Positions 42,534 through 53,875 of a stretch of DNA of 64,000 nt are shown here, piece by piece. The translations under genes and the position numbers were made by a program. The DNA is taken from assembly GCF_038502225.1 (NCBI RefSeq), contig NC_091312.1:33045455-33109454 (forward strand), written 5' to 3'. Source of the DNA: Cherax quadricarinatus. Lineage: Eukaryota; Arthropoda; Malacostraca; Decapoda; Parastacidae. Under the pieces are notes generated by a model. It ran no database searches, was not told the origin of the DNA, and was given only the letters and a program-made list of their open reading frames with translations. Position 1 is the first letter of the stretch, and each line of letters starts with the position of its first letter.

Positions 42534-43200
42534 TAAATTCCTTTTATGTAGTGCTGTACACTGGTTATCTCAAGGATATACACTGTATTCTTTCAAAATA
42601 CACTTTTCACTGCGTTATACTGGGATCATTGTTTTATTATTTACACAGCAGCTAGGCCTACGCTAATAAGTTTAGATTTAGAAAGGACTTTACCCTACAC
42701 TTCTATGGAAAAGATTATTTCCTGTTTAGTAGAGGTAACGGTTGTATGCTCAATTTATGTATGCTGTGATTCCCTGCACCTCAATGCTACCACCACTCGT
42801 TTCATATCTTATGACTATAGTAGTTACTTATCCGTTATTAACACTTCACTGGACCTCTGGCAATAGTTCGCTAGTGCCAGTCGCTTGTAAGATATTCCCC
42901 TATCTACACTATATATTGTACGCTATACTTGGGGATAATTAAGATTACTCTTATCTACAATTTAGTTCACTATGTCACTGCACATATATATCCTTGTCAC
43001 TCACTATATTACTTATAGATAGATCGATATTTGTTTATTTCCACTTGTGTCGACATCCGGCAATAATTCACTAGTGCTGGTCAGGTCTATTTCCCACGGT
43101 AACCGTTTCTCCACCGGCACTCTCCATGTGACACTATAATCCATATTTTCCTATTTCCGATTGGTATGGTTTGTATGCAATCGTGTCATTACGATTTCGT
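42532..43200. other. No gene; possibly 5' non-coding region of LINE family L
   Basis: A phrase near 42845-42890 recurs in diverged form near 43055-43085 (GGCAATA(G/A)TTC(G/A)CTAGTGC). No coding potential was recognised. Confidence 0.4.
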
Positions 43201-43207
43201 GACTCAC

Positions 43208-43315
43208 TCACTCATTTCTTTGCTGTCATCTGTGTATGTCCCATCTCGCCTAAGCAGGGGCCCAATACTGGATGTTTTTCCCTTAGATTTGGCATAAGAG
43301 AAGAAGTATTTTATT
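43208..43315 (-). pseudogene. Small fragment of LINE family L ORF2
   Basis: Matches 39605-39715 (shared phrases TGTCATCTGTGTA and GGGCCC(A/G)ATACT). It encodes part of the linker before RT. Confidence 0.7.
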
Positions 43316-43439
43316 GACAAGCTATTGGCAAGTTAAAGGACTCTTAACTTTATTGACAAGGTAAGAGCTGTTACCTACATCAGTTCATTGGAAAGCCATT
43401 TTATTGTTAGGAAACATACAAGTACAGATCAGGATGAAG

Positions 43440-43815
43440 TTGGAGCCATCTTTGGGCCAGCATTTTCATTTGATTAACTGATTTGATCTCGTTGGTATTA
43501 TTATGCTGTATGAATATGTTCCAGACTCGAGTCATTCTGGGGATAAAATGATCTTAGATGAAGTGATGTTCTGGAGGTGGTGTAGTAGTTTGCTTCTCGC
43601 TGTCCTCGAAGTGGAGCCAAGTGTGGTACCAAGTGTTGGCCTTGTACATAACAGTAAGGCCACTCACATCTCTCCTGTGTTGAACGCTCTGCTGAAATGA
43701 AAGATCTATTCAGGACTGGTCCAGGCGAGAGATGAGACGTCTTGCTCTGTTCTCTACTCTGTCAAGCAGTCGCAGATGAGATGGGGGGGCAGGCAAACCA
43801 AGAAAGTGGAGCATA
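43440..43815 (-). pseudogene. RT C-terminal remnant of another LINE
   Basis: The minus strand reads 'LPAPPSHLRLLDRVENRARR' then, after a stop, sequence typical of the C-terminal region that follows RT in arthropod LINEs. No RT core remains. Confidence 0.6.
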
Positions 43816-43818
43816 CTC

Positions 43819-44412
<594 letters not shown>

Positions 44413-44498
<86 letters not shown>
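44413..44498. repeat. (AT)n microsatellite
   Basis: AT tract with one C, lying between the TIR element and a foldback element. Confidence 0.95.
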
Positions 44499-44641
44499 GC
44501 AAAACAACCACTCTGAAAGAATAGAGAAATTCCAAGCGCTTTCGTGACTACTCACATTATCAAGGAACTATGTTCCTAGATAATGTGAGTAGTCACGAAA
44601 GCGCTTGGAATTTCTCTATTCTTTCAGAGTGGTTGTTTTGC
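44499..44641. repeat. Foldback (long inverted repeat) of 143 bp
   Basis: Two arms of about 70 bp, 44499-44568 and 44572-44641, pair with one visible mismatch around a 3-bp spacer. Ends are GCAAAACAACC. It is flanked on the left by (AT)n and, after ~40 bp, on the right. Confidence 0.9.
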
Positions 44642-44675
44642 ATATTCTGAAATCACCTGTTTACTGTGATCTTAT

Positions 44676-44679
<4 letters not shown>

Positions 44680-44765
<86 letters not shown>
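44680..44765. repeat. (AT)n microsatellite
   Basis: Pure AT tract of about 85 bp. Confidence 0.95.
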
Positions 44766-44766
<1 letters not shown>

Positions 44767-44945
44767 TCTTGATACGTATTAATTGTTTTTAAATATTAAA
44801 TAAATTCAGTTTATTAATACATTTTTCGTTGCTTTATAAGGCAAGCTTGTAAGATTTGCATAAAAAGTAAGATATTTATAATTCCGCTAACCTTGCTCTG
44901 CAGGTGTTGAGATTCTTGCGAGAGCGCCGTCACCATCTTCTAGAG

Positions 44946-45047
44946 ATGGAGTGTTGCACGTTGAGGGGAAGACCCTGGCTGGTGGTGGACAGCTGCTGCT
45001 GCTGTTCACTCAAGAGAGGAGTCTATATCATCGCCTCCCTTGAGATA
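44946..45047 (+). CDS. Four-transmembrane protein, first coding exon
   Basis: A branch-point-like CTAAC and the acceptor CTCTGCAG end at 44903. The first ATG in the exon (44946) opens a frame with a Cys-rich N-terminus 'DSCCCCSLKRGVYIIASLEI', the Cys cluster plus S-L-x-x-G pattern seen before TM1 in LAPTM-like small membrane proteins. A consensus donor GTGAGT begins at 45048, ending the exon in phase 0. An alternative donor at 45052 (after one more codon and a base) would fit the next exon's phase better. The frame upstream of the ATG is also open to 44904, so an earlier start in another exon is possible. Confidence 0.65.
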
Positions 45048-45417
45048 GTGAGTGATGCTGTTAACAGTGATTGTTTCTGGTATGGTGACTGCTGCTGGTG
45101 TTAACAACAAGGATTGTTGGCTCTGACGGTCGGTACTGCTCTGTGGACCAGAGTTCACACCTTGGCTAGATCTTTGGATTGTTAAGCATTAATGTATAAC
45201 TCGTGAGCCAAGTAATCACAGGTGAAGAAGATAACCTCAACAAAACAGCTGATGTACCTGCTACTTTTAGTTACGAGCCGATCACTCTAGCATGGCTATG
45301 ATATTCCCTAAAGAAAGCTAGGAAACAAGTTACAGAGAAACTGAGTTTTCTTTTTGAATCACTCTTCCTAAATGAGGAAGGAAACATGTGTTAATATTTA
45401 AAATGATCTATTTAACC

Positions 45418-46096
45418 CAGTGGTTCCCAAACTGGGGGTAAATTACCCCCTGGGGGTAATTTAACCATTTTTGGGGGGTAATGGAGGGGCGACAGAAAAA
45501 AAGTTAGTTCTGAAAATCGAGAAAACAATGCGGTACCCGGTATGAGGATTGTTTTACTTTGTCTTGGTATATAAAGTTGTAAAGTAAACCTATTATAAGA
45601 AAGTAATAAAGTTAAACCAAATAACAATAAATATCAAAAACTAATATACAGTATTAGAAAAGAAATATATAGCTAAGTGTGTGGATACCCAAAAGTATTT
45701 TGACAAGTATGCTTCAGGACAAAAGTCACTCAGTAGCCCAGATAGACCTGGCCAGTACGCGTCACTCACTTCCTGAGGCTGCCTCTATTTCACACTGTCA
45801 GTTTATCTGTGAGCATCAGCCGAGGTAGACATAAGCTGGTATGTATGTGTACTGCCCTGTGCAGTATAGTTAGTATTTACCCACTGTTACTGTGAATTTG
45901 TAGCTATTATTAATTTTATATATAATGTATGTGTGGTTCTTAAGTTTTCAATGGTTTTGCTAGGATTAGAGTATGCGAGGCTGTATACGTTCACGTTTAG
46001 CCATATATATCAATAATAACATTTTGTGAAATGGGTAACATGCTTTATGTGGAATGTTAAATTGGGTAACAAGCTGAAAAAGTTTGGGAACCACTG
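45418..46096. mobile_element. Non-autonomous hAT-type DNA transposon (679 bp)
   Basis: Terminal inverted repeats CAGTGGTTCCCAAACT and complement, with an exact 8-bp TSD ATTTAACC (45410-45417 and 46097-46104). TIRs starting CAGTGGTT and 8-bp TSDs are diagnostic of hAT elements. No transposase is encoded. It sits in the intron between the first two recognised coding exons. Confidence 0.9.
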
Positions 46097-46377
46097 ATTT
46101 AACCTATCACCCCTAAAAATATAGATTTTTTTTTTCAGCTTGCTTGCTTCGTCTCGATAATTCTGTTATTGGTTCATATGAAGTTTCCAGGTCAGTATTT
46201 ACTGAATGAATTAAGCCAAAAATAATCAAATGTATTGGTATACTGCGAAAAATTATTTGCTGTATATTGCTATAAATGACACAAGAATAATGTATGTACA
46301 GTTAAGTTTTTGTTCAATTCTCTCCCTCTCTCTCAACGTAGGTGTAACTATACAGTAATCAGCATGTCTCCACAGAT

Positions 46378-46449
46378 ATGGTGGGAAGAATCTTGGAGTT
46401 ACTGGCTCATATCGTCATCACTTCCATTCTTATCTACGGAGTTAAAAAG
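46378..46449 (+). CDS. Four-transmembrane protein, second recognised coding exon
   Basis: The frame from 46378 encodes 'MVGRILELLAHIVITSILIY' plus G-V-K-K, one membrane segment ending in a basic turn. Acceptors are possible at 46355 or 46375; both leave a split codon, so the upstream junction is unsure and a further small exon may be missing. The donor AAG|GTCCGT at 46450 leaves phase 0, matching the next exon at 59522. The exon is called from its hydrophobic profile, splice sites and phase match. Confidence 0.6.
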
Positions 46450-46665
46450 GTCCGTTCCATTTACCCATGACTAATAAAGGTTCATTTCCACTTATTCATG
46501 ATTAACAAAGGTACGTTTCCACTTAGCCATGACTAGCAAAGGTTCGTTTTCACTCAGTCATAGCTAATGAAGGGTCGTTTCCTCTTAACCATGACTAACA
46601 AAGACTGGTTTCCACTTAGCTTTGACTAACAAAGGTTTGTTCCCTCTTAGCCATGACTAACAAAG
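46446..46665. repeat. 31-bp minisatellite starting at the exon's splice donor
   Basis: Units begin AAAGGT at 46446, 46476, 46507, 46538, 46569, 46600 and 46631 (first spacing 30, the rest 31). Each repeats the bases at the exon/intron boundary (AAAGGTNCGTTTCC). The first unit contains the true donor. Confidence 0.85.
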
Positions 46666-46666
46666 T

Positions 46667-46900
46667 GTACTTGGTCATCGTAACATCTTTGGCAATGACC
46701 AGGCTGATAACCTAGCTAAATCGGCCTCTGGCTCGAGATTTCCCAGGGAAACCTCTGGGCCACTGCTTTTTTGGGAAAGAAATCACTAGACCAGTGGTAA
46801 AGACGGAAGTTCTCAGGGAGGTACTACCGTCCTGCCAACTGCGTGTGGAGCAGAAACCTGTAGTTGTTTTACATATTGGTAAGAATGCTGGTATCTTTTT
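46667..46900 (+). pseudogene. RNase H remnant of a LINE
   Basis: The frame reads 'LGHRNIFGNDQADNLAKSAS', the last catalytic motif of LINE-type RNase H (G-H-x-x-I-x-G-N-x-x-A-D-x-L-A), and stops soon after. It is an isolated fragment. Confidence 0.65.
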
Positions 46901-47019
46901 CTTTCTGTCTCATAAACACGTAAGAACACTAGTACGTCTTGCTACTTCTACTTACACTTAGTCACACTACATATACATGTACAAGTATATGTGTACATAC
47001 CGATCTGAATTTTTAACTA

Positions 47020-48689
47020 TTTTTCTGAATAGTTTTCGTTCTTTGTATTTCCATTCATCTCCATGGGGAAGTGGAATGGAATCTTTCCTCCATAAGCCAT
47101 GTGTGTCGTATGAGGCGACTAAAATGCCGGGAGCAATGTGCTAGTAACCCCGTCTGTATAAAATACTAAAGAAAAGAAGAAAAAACTTTATAAAACTGGG
47201 CTGTTTGAATGTGCATGGATGTAATGCAGATGATAAGAAAGAGATGATTGTCAGTGTTATAAATGAAAGAAGTCGGTTGTCCTAGCGAAACAAAGCTGAA
47301 GGGGGTAGGAGAATTTCAGTGGGGAAAAATAAATGGGAATAAATTAGGAGTATCTGAAAAAGTTAGAGCTAATCAAGGAGTAGCAGTAATGTTGAAGGAT
47401 CAGTAATGGAAGAATAAGAAGGAATATAAATGTATAAATTCAAATTATGTGGATTAAAACAAAGGTCGGATGCAATAACTGGGTTATAATAAATGTGTAT
47501 CCACCTGGAAAAGAGAGGAGTGTAGAGTAGAGAGAGAGAGAGAGAGAGAGATTTTGGGAGATGTTAAGCGAGCGTTTAGGAACTTTTGAACCAAGTGAGA
47601 GAGTAATAGGGGATCTAAATGCTAAAGAGGGAGAAGCGTTTAGAGGTGTGGTTAGTAAGTGTAGGGTGCCAGGTGTAAATGAATAAGTATACAAGATATG
47701 ATGTAGGGCGTAATGACAATAGTTTGTTGGACTATGTATTGGTAAATAAAAGACTGTTGGGTAGACATCAGGATGTACATTTTTATAGAGGGGCCACAGA
47801 TATGTCAGATCATTTTTTAGTTGTAGCTACAGTGAGATTAAAAGGTAGATGGGATACATGGAAAATAGAAGCATGAAGTAAGAGCGAGATACTTTATAAA
47901 CTAGGGGAGGAGGCAATTAGGGTAAGATATAAACAACTATTGGAAGAAAGATGGGCTAGTGATCGTATAGGCAATGAGGTTGAAGAGTTATGGAGTAGAT
48001 TTAAGGATGTAGTGTTAGAGTGTTCAGCAGATGTTTGTGGTTACAGGAAAGTGGGTGCGGGAGGGAAGAAGAGCGGCTGGTGGAATGATGAGATAAAAGA
48101 GTAGTAAGAGAGAAAAAGTTAGCATATGAGAGGTTTTTACCAGAAGGGAGGAGTATATGGAGAGAAAGAGAGAGGTTAAAAGAGTGGGGAAGGAATGTAA
48201 ATGGAGAGCAAATGAGACAGTGGGTGAGATGCTATCAACAAATTTTGTTGAGAATAAGAAAATGTTTTGAAGTGAGATTAATAAGTTGAAAAATCCTGGG
48301 GAACGAATGGATTTGACATCTAAAATTCGAGAGGATAGTTGTTAGATAGAGAATTAGAGATATCGGGAAGACGGAGGGAATAATTTGAGGAAATGCTGAA
48401 TGTTGAAGAATATAGGGAAGCTGTGATTTCGTGCATTGGGCAGAAAGGTATAACATCTTGTAGAAGTGAGGAAGAGCCAGTTGTGAGTGTGGGGAAGGTG
48501 TGTGTGAGGCAGTGGGTAGAGTGAAAGGGGGTAAAGCAGCTGAGATTGATGGGATAGAGACAGAAATGTGAAAAGTAGATAATATAGTTTCGGAGTAGAT
48601 TGTGCTATTATTTAATAAATGTATGGAAGAGAGTAAGGTGCCTAGGGATTGGCAGAGAGCGTGCGAGTTATTTGTGTATTGTTCCAGTC
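47020..48689 (+). pseudogene. RTE-like LINE, degenerate copy
   Basis: Parallels 52562-54140: the endonuclease start ('LNVHGC'), 'NNSLLDYVLVNKRLLGRHQD', 'GATDMSDHFLVVATVRLKGR' and the RT start are recognisable, with many stops and frame changes. It ends abruptly where a TIR-element fragment begins. The 5' region contains the CATGGGGAAGTGGAA phrase. Confidence 0.75.
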
Positions 48690-48858
48690 ACGGTATTGTG
48701 CCTTTTTTTTGTTAATGTTCTTTTGGAACAAAATTATTAATTTTTATATTTACATAAATGAAAAAAATATATCTTTAATTAAACGTATAAGAGAAAATTT
48801 TAGAAAGGACTTAATTTTAAATGAGTTCTTGCTAATTGACCAATTTTACCTAGTGGCA
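48690..48858. mobile_element. Partial TIR element
   Basis: Matches 44265-44398 of the complete copy (shared TTAAACGTATAAGAGAAAAT and ACTTAATTTTAAATGAGTTC). Both termini are missing. Confidence 0.75.
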
Positions 48859-48859
48859 G

Positions 48860-49549
48860 TAGAATAACTGCAAAGAATTACATTCTGATAGCACTAACGT
48901 CATAAAAATCTTTGAGAGGGTTCTAAGAAGCAAAATCACCACCCACTTAGATACACATAAGTTACACAACCAAGGGCAGCACTGGCTTAGAACAGGTCGC
49001 TCCTGCCTATCTCAACTACTGGAACACTATGGCATGGTCTTGGATGCTCTAGAGGACAAATAAAACCTTCGATAAATGCGATCGTAATGAAATAACGCAC
49101 AAAATGTGTGATAAAGGAAAAACAGGAAAAGTTGGTAGATGGATCTATAACATCCTAACAAATAGAACACAAAGAGTAATAGTAAACAAAGTCTGAGGCG
49201 GTTACAGTGACAAGCTCTGTTCCTGTTACTTATCCTCATATCTGACATAGACAGAGATGTAAGCCACAGCACCGTGTCTTCCTTTGCAGTTGACACCCTA
49301 ACCTGCATGACAGCGTCATAAATCGAAGACACTGCAAGTCTCCAAGTGGTCATAAACCAAATCGAAATTACTCTGCTATGGAAAACTCTAGGAAATTAAA
49401 ACTGCATCAGAGTATAAAACAAATTCCAACTACACAATACAGCTAGCAACTAATGTAAAGAATCTAGGAGTAATAATGTCGGATCATCTCACTTTCAAAG
49501 ATCACAACAATGTATCTACCACATCTGCAAGGAAAATGATAGGATGGAT
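48860..49549 (+). pseudogene. LINE family L, copy C: RT part
   Basis: The plus-strand copy of the family at 37830-40457: 'IKIFERVL', 'RTGRSCLSQLLEHYGMVLDA', 'GKTGKVGRWIYNILTNRTQR' and 'ARKMIGWI' are readable across several frames. It is cut by the solo LTR at 49550. Confidence 0.8.
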
Positions 49550-50635
49550 TGTTGAGAAATGGCATTACCAGCTAAGATATTTATAAATATAAATATAGTG
49601 AACACTTAGCTGATAAAAGACAGCAAATCGTCTACACAGCCGCCCCTGCAGACGAGGTCTAGAAGCTGTCGAAACCATCTTTCAACGGGCTGTAAAGATT
49701 TATAATTTGTAAGATTATAAATTACCCCTAGGGGGTGTTATGTCAGCATATTTCATTCACTGATGGCTGACAAATTACATACTTGTTTGGACTCAAAAGT
49801 CCACACCTTACTGCCGACTATAGGTTGATTACAAACTCCTTGCGACTCAAGTACTGCGCAGTCCCCCGTACTACAAGAAATTCGTAACATACCTTGCTCT
49901 TGTAACGTGAGCTATGGTGTTCTTCACACCTTCGACAGGTATCGGTGACTTGATAGAAGCTGAAGTGTCCTTGGATGTCCACGTCTTCCATTGTCTAGGA
50001 AATGCACACTGGTACACTATGTTCCACAAGATTTGTCTTTATTGTTCACAATCTTATCACAAGAGAAGCTGATCACACTTCTCTTAAGTGTTTATTGGGT
50101 TTTGTGAGACACTTTGTTCACACTAACGCACAGATCGTTGTTCTTTGTTGGTTATCCTGGCGTCAGTGTCACTCTCAGTAGAGTCAAAAGTAATCTGAAG
50201 ACGCCACAGCGCCCCATGCCGTCACTCCCCTAGCACAAAGAAAATGCTGACCTAGTACTTTTGCTTCCTTGCCACTTCCTCGATGAAGCAAAGCAGAAGG
50301 TTTGATTCTTGCTGTCTTAAGCATAGACAACAATGTCCACTATCTTTACTATGGTAATAAGGAGGGAGCAGGATTTTCCTTAATTGTCCTGCTAAAGTAA
50401 GAGATGTACTGTCTCTTATTAAACTACACTTTGCAACACTGCACAGCAAGGAGCAGCGGTCAACTTGACCACGTCGCATACTCGTATGGCATCTGTGATC
50501 AATTACTCACTGTAGCAGTAAACAAGACGCTTGCCCCTTCTGAGAGGGCTGGGCCCCTCGGGGCTGAAAGGGGCTGAAGGGGCTGAAGGGGTTGATGGGG
50601 GCTGATACGCCCCTCCTGGAGAAAATTTCTCCACA
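49550..50635 (-). mobile_element. Solo LTR, family S, copy 2 (1086 bp)
   Basis: Opposite orientation to the copy at 33431. On the minus strand it starts TGTGGAGAAATTTTCTCC and ends CAACA. An exact 5-bp TSD TGGAT flanks it (49545-49549 and 50636-50640), inside LINE copy C. Confidence 0.9.
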
Positions 50636-50640
50636 TGGAT

Positions 50641-51235
50641 AATGAAAACCTTCAAAATCTCTTGTTTTCTCTAGGCTAGAATACTGCTGTACACTAACCA
50701 GCCCCTTTCAAGGCAGGCAAAACTGCAGACCTGGAGAATACACAGAGAACTTTCACGGCACGCATAAGTACCGGGAACGATTGAAGCCCCTTCATTTGTA
50801 TTCTCTGGAATGCAGGCGAGAAAGATACATGATAATATAAACTTGGAAAATCCTAGAGGGACTAGTCCCAAATCTGCACACGAAAATCACTCCCTACGAA
50901 AGCATTAGACTCGGCAGGAGAGGCAACGTCCTTCCAATGAAAAGCAGGGGCGGCACGAGTACGCTAAGAGACAATACAATAAGTGTCAGGGGGCCCAAGA
51001 CTGTTCAACTGCCTTCCAGCATATATATGGGGGATTAGCAATAGATCCCCTGGTAGTCTTCAAGAAAGCGCATAACAGGCACCTAAAGTCGGTACCTGAC
51101 CAGCCGGGCTGTGATTTGTTCGTCGGTTTGCGTGAGGTCAGCAGTAACAGCCTGGTTAATCAGGCCTTGATTCACCCTAAGGCCTGGTCACGGAGCGGAC
51201 CAAGGAAGGCACTGACCCCCCGAAACCCTCTCCTG
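50641..51235 (+). pseudogene. LINE family L, copy C: C-terminal part and 3' end
   Basis: Resumes the LINE after the solo LTR: 'MKTFKIS', 'RLEYCCTLTSPFKAG'-type sequence, 'YSLECRRERYMII', then 'GPKTVQLPSSI'-type sequence and a tail near 51200. Stops and shifts throughout. Confidence 0.75.
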
Positions 51236-51251
51236 ACACTGCTTCCTCCAG

Positions 51252-51253
<2 letters not shown>

Positions 51254-51325
<72 letters not shown>

Positions 51326-51330
51326 ATATG
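51254..51330. repeat. (AT)n microsatellite
   Basis: AT tract with one TTTAT interruption, abutting the foldback at 51333. Confidence 0.95.
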
Positions 51331-51332
51331 CA

Positions 51333-51662
51333 AGGAATTCGCAAGAGCAGGCGAAATATACACAAACACTGATCTCTGGCTGAAGGAGACTCGAACCTAC
51401 GAACCTTGGAACAAGGTACGCAGTGCTTTACCAATCTAACAACACTGGACAATACCTTGGCGTGCAGCTTGCGCTACACATTGATCCAAGGCAGCCAGCT
51501 TTCAGGAAGAAGGCTTACAGCATGCAAGCTGCACGCCAAGGTATTGTCCAGTGTGGGTAGATTGGTATAGCACTGCGTACCTTGTTCCAAGGTTCGTAGG
51601 TTCGAGTCTCCTTCAGCCAGAGATCAGTGTTTGTGTATATTTCACCTGCTCTTGCGAATTCC
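51333..51662. mobile_element. tRNA-like foldback element
   Basis: Two arms of about 140 bp (51333-51473 and 51524-51662) are near-complementary around a 50-bp spacer. Each arm has tRNA-like internal promoter boxes: in the right arm an A-box-like GGTAGATTGGTATAGCA and a B-box GGTTCGAGTCTCC about 40 bp later. It looks like two tRNA-derived SINE units joined head to head. Confidence 0.75.
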
Positions 51663-52096
51663 TCAAAATATTCAAGCTATCTACCCAATACCTCCAGCTC
51701 ACCATCTAGTAACTCCCCTACTCCGTTTTTAACTGACAAATCCATTCGTTCTCTAGGCTTTCTTAACTTGTTTTAACTCCAAAATTTTTCTTTATTTTCA
51801 TTAAAATTTCTTGACAGTGCCTCTCTCACTCTATCATCTGCTCTCCTTTAACACTCTCTCACCACTCTCTTCACCTTTCTTTTACTCTCCATATACTCTG
51901 TTCTTCTTATAACACTTCTGCTTTGTAAATACCTCTCATAAGCTACCTTTTTCTCTTTTATCACACTCTTTACTTCATCATTCCACTAATCACTCTTCTT
52001 TCCTCCTGCATCCACTCTCCTATAACCACAAACTTCTACCCCACATTCTAATACTGCATTTTTAAACCTATTCCAACCCTCTTCAACCCCCCACTA

Positions 52097-52098
<2 letters not shown>
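51662..52098 (-). pseudogene. RTE-like LINE fragment (linker region)
   Basis: The minus strand matches 53430-53870 of the plus-strand RTE-like LINE, between endonuclease and RT. It is bounded by the foldback and an (AT)n tract. Confidence 0.75.

Positions 52099-52191
<93 letters not shown>
52099..52191. repeat. (AT)n microsatellite
   Basis: Pure AT tract of about 92 bp, ending at a TIR-element terminus. Confidence 0.95.
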
Positions 52192-52193
<2 letters not shown>

Positions 52194-52561
52194 GTCGTGC
52201 CGAATATGTAAAACTGGTCAATTAGCAAGAACTCATTTAAAATTAAGTCCTTTCTAAAATTTTCTCTTACACGTTTAAAGATATATTTTTTTCATTACTA
52301 TTGATGTAAAAATATATAATTTTGCACCAAAACGAACTTAGAAAACTTACCTAACCTTATTATAACAAGCGCAATTTATTTTAGCCTAACCGAACGAAAT
52401 ATATTTTAGATTTGTTTACAATAATTTAATACTAAACAAACACAGTGAAATATATTTTTTTCGCTAGGTTCAGAATGATTTTGGTGAAATTATTGCATAC
52501 ACAAATTTTCACTTGTCATATATGGCAAGATGAGTGTTGCTATTTAAGCCAAGATAGCAAG
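52194..52561. mobile_element. TIR element, one end lost
   Basis: Starts GTCGTGCCGAATA after (AT)n and matches the complete copy (43932-44412) in inverse orientation up to CCAAGATAGCAAG. The last ~20 bp, including the second terminus, are replaced by the start of the RTE-like LINE. Confidence 0.8.
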
Positions 52562-52570
52562 AAGAATAAG

Positions 52571-53875
52571 ATGAAAAAAATTGTCAAAGTGGGAAGTCTG
52601 AATGTGCGTGGATGTTGTGCAGATGATAAGAAAGAGATGATTGTGGATGTTATGAATGAGAAGAAGCTGAATGTCCTGGCTTTATGTGAAACAAAGCTGA
52701 AGGCGGTGGGAGAGTTTCAGTGGAGAGGAATAAATGGGATTAGGTCAGGGGTTTCAAATAGAGTTAGAGCTAAAGAAGGAGTAGCAATAATGTTGAAGGA
52801 TAAGCTATGGCAGGAAAAGAGGGACTATAAATGTATTAATTCAAGGATTATGTGGAGTAAAATAAAGGTTGGATGTGAGAAGTGGGTTATAGTAAGCGTA
52901 TATGCACCTGGTGAAGAGAGAAGCATAAAGGAGAGAGAGAGATTTTGGGAAATGTTGAGTGAATGCGTGGGGAGTTTTGGTTGGGGATTTTAATGCTAAA
53001 GTGGGTAAAAATGTTGTGGAGGGAGTAGTAGGTAAATTTGGGGTGCCAGGGGTAAATGAAAATGGGGAGCCTTTAATTGAGCTATGTGTAGAAAGAGGTT
53101 TGGTAATAAGTAATACATATTTTATGAAAAAGAGGATAAATAAATATACAAGGTATGATATAGCATATAATGAAAGTAGTTTGTTAGATTATGTATTGGT
53201 GGATAAAAGGTTGATGGGTAGGCTCCAGGATGTAAACGTTTATAGAGGGGCAACTGGTATATCGGATCATTATTTAGTTGTAGCTACAGTTAGAGTAAGA
53301 GGTAGATGGGATAAGGGGAAAATGGCAACAACAAGTAAGAGGGAGGTGAAAGTGTATAAACTAAGGGAAGAGTAAGTTCGGGTGAAATATAAGCAACTAT
53401 TGGCAGAAAGGTCGGCTGGTGCATGTATGAGTAGTGGGGGGATGTTGAAGAGGGTTGGAATAGCTTTAAAAATGCAGTATTAGAATGTGGGGCAGAAGTT
53501 TGTGGTTATAGGAGGGTGGGTGCAGGAGGAAAGAGGAGTGATTGGTGGAATGATGAAGTAAAGGGTGTGACAAAAGAGAAAAAGGTAGCTTATGAGAGGT
53601 ATTTACAAAGCAGAAGTGTTATAAGAAGAGTAGAGAATATGGAGAGTAAAAGAAAGGTGAAGAGAGTGGTGAGAGAGTGCCAAAGGAGAGCGGATGATAG
53701 AGTGGGAGAGGCACTCTCAAGAAATTTTAATGAAAAAAAATTTTGGAGTGAGTTAAACAAGTTAAGAAAGCCTAGGGAACTATTGGATTTGTCAGTTAAA
53801 AACAGAGTAGGGGAGTTAGTAGATGGAGATATGGAGGTATTGGGTAGATGGCAAGAATATTTTGAGGAGCTTTAA
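52571..53875 (+). pseudogene. RTE-like LINE endonuclease and linker
   Basis: Frame to 52993: 'KVGSLNVRGCCADDKKEMIV', 'NVLALCETKLKAVGEF' with the catalytic E, and 'VIVSVYAPGEERS'. Frame 52959-53375: 'GVLVGDFNAKVG' (D-x-N), 'NESSLLDYVLVDKRLMGR' and 'GISDHYLVVATVRVRGR' (S-D-H). Frame 53516-53875 is the basic linker ('SDWWNDEVKGVTKEKKVAYE'). Two frame changes, near 52975 and 53400, break the ORF. The catalytic set E, D, N, D and H is present. Confidence 0.8.
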
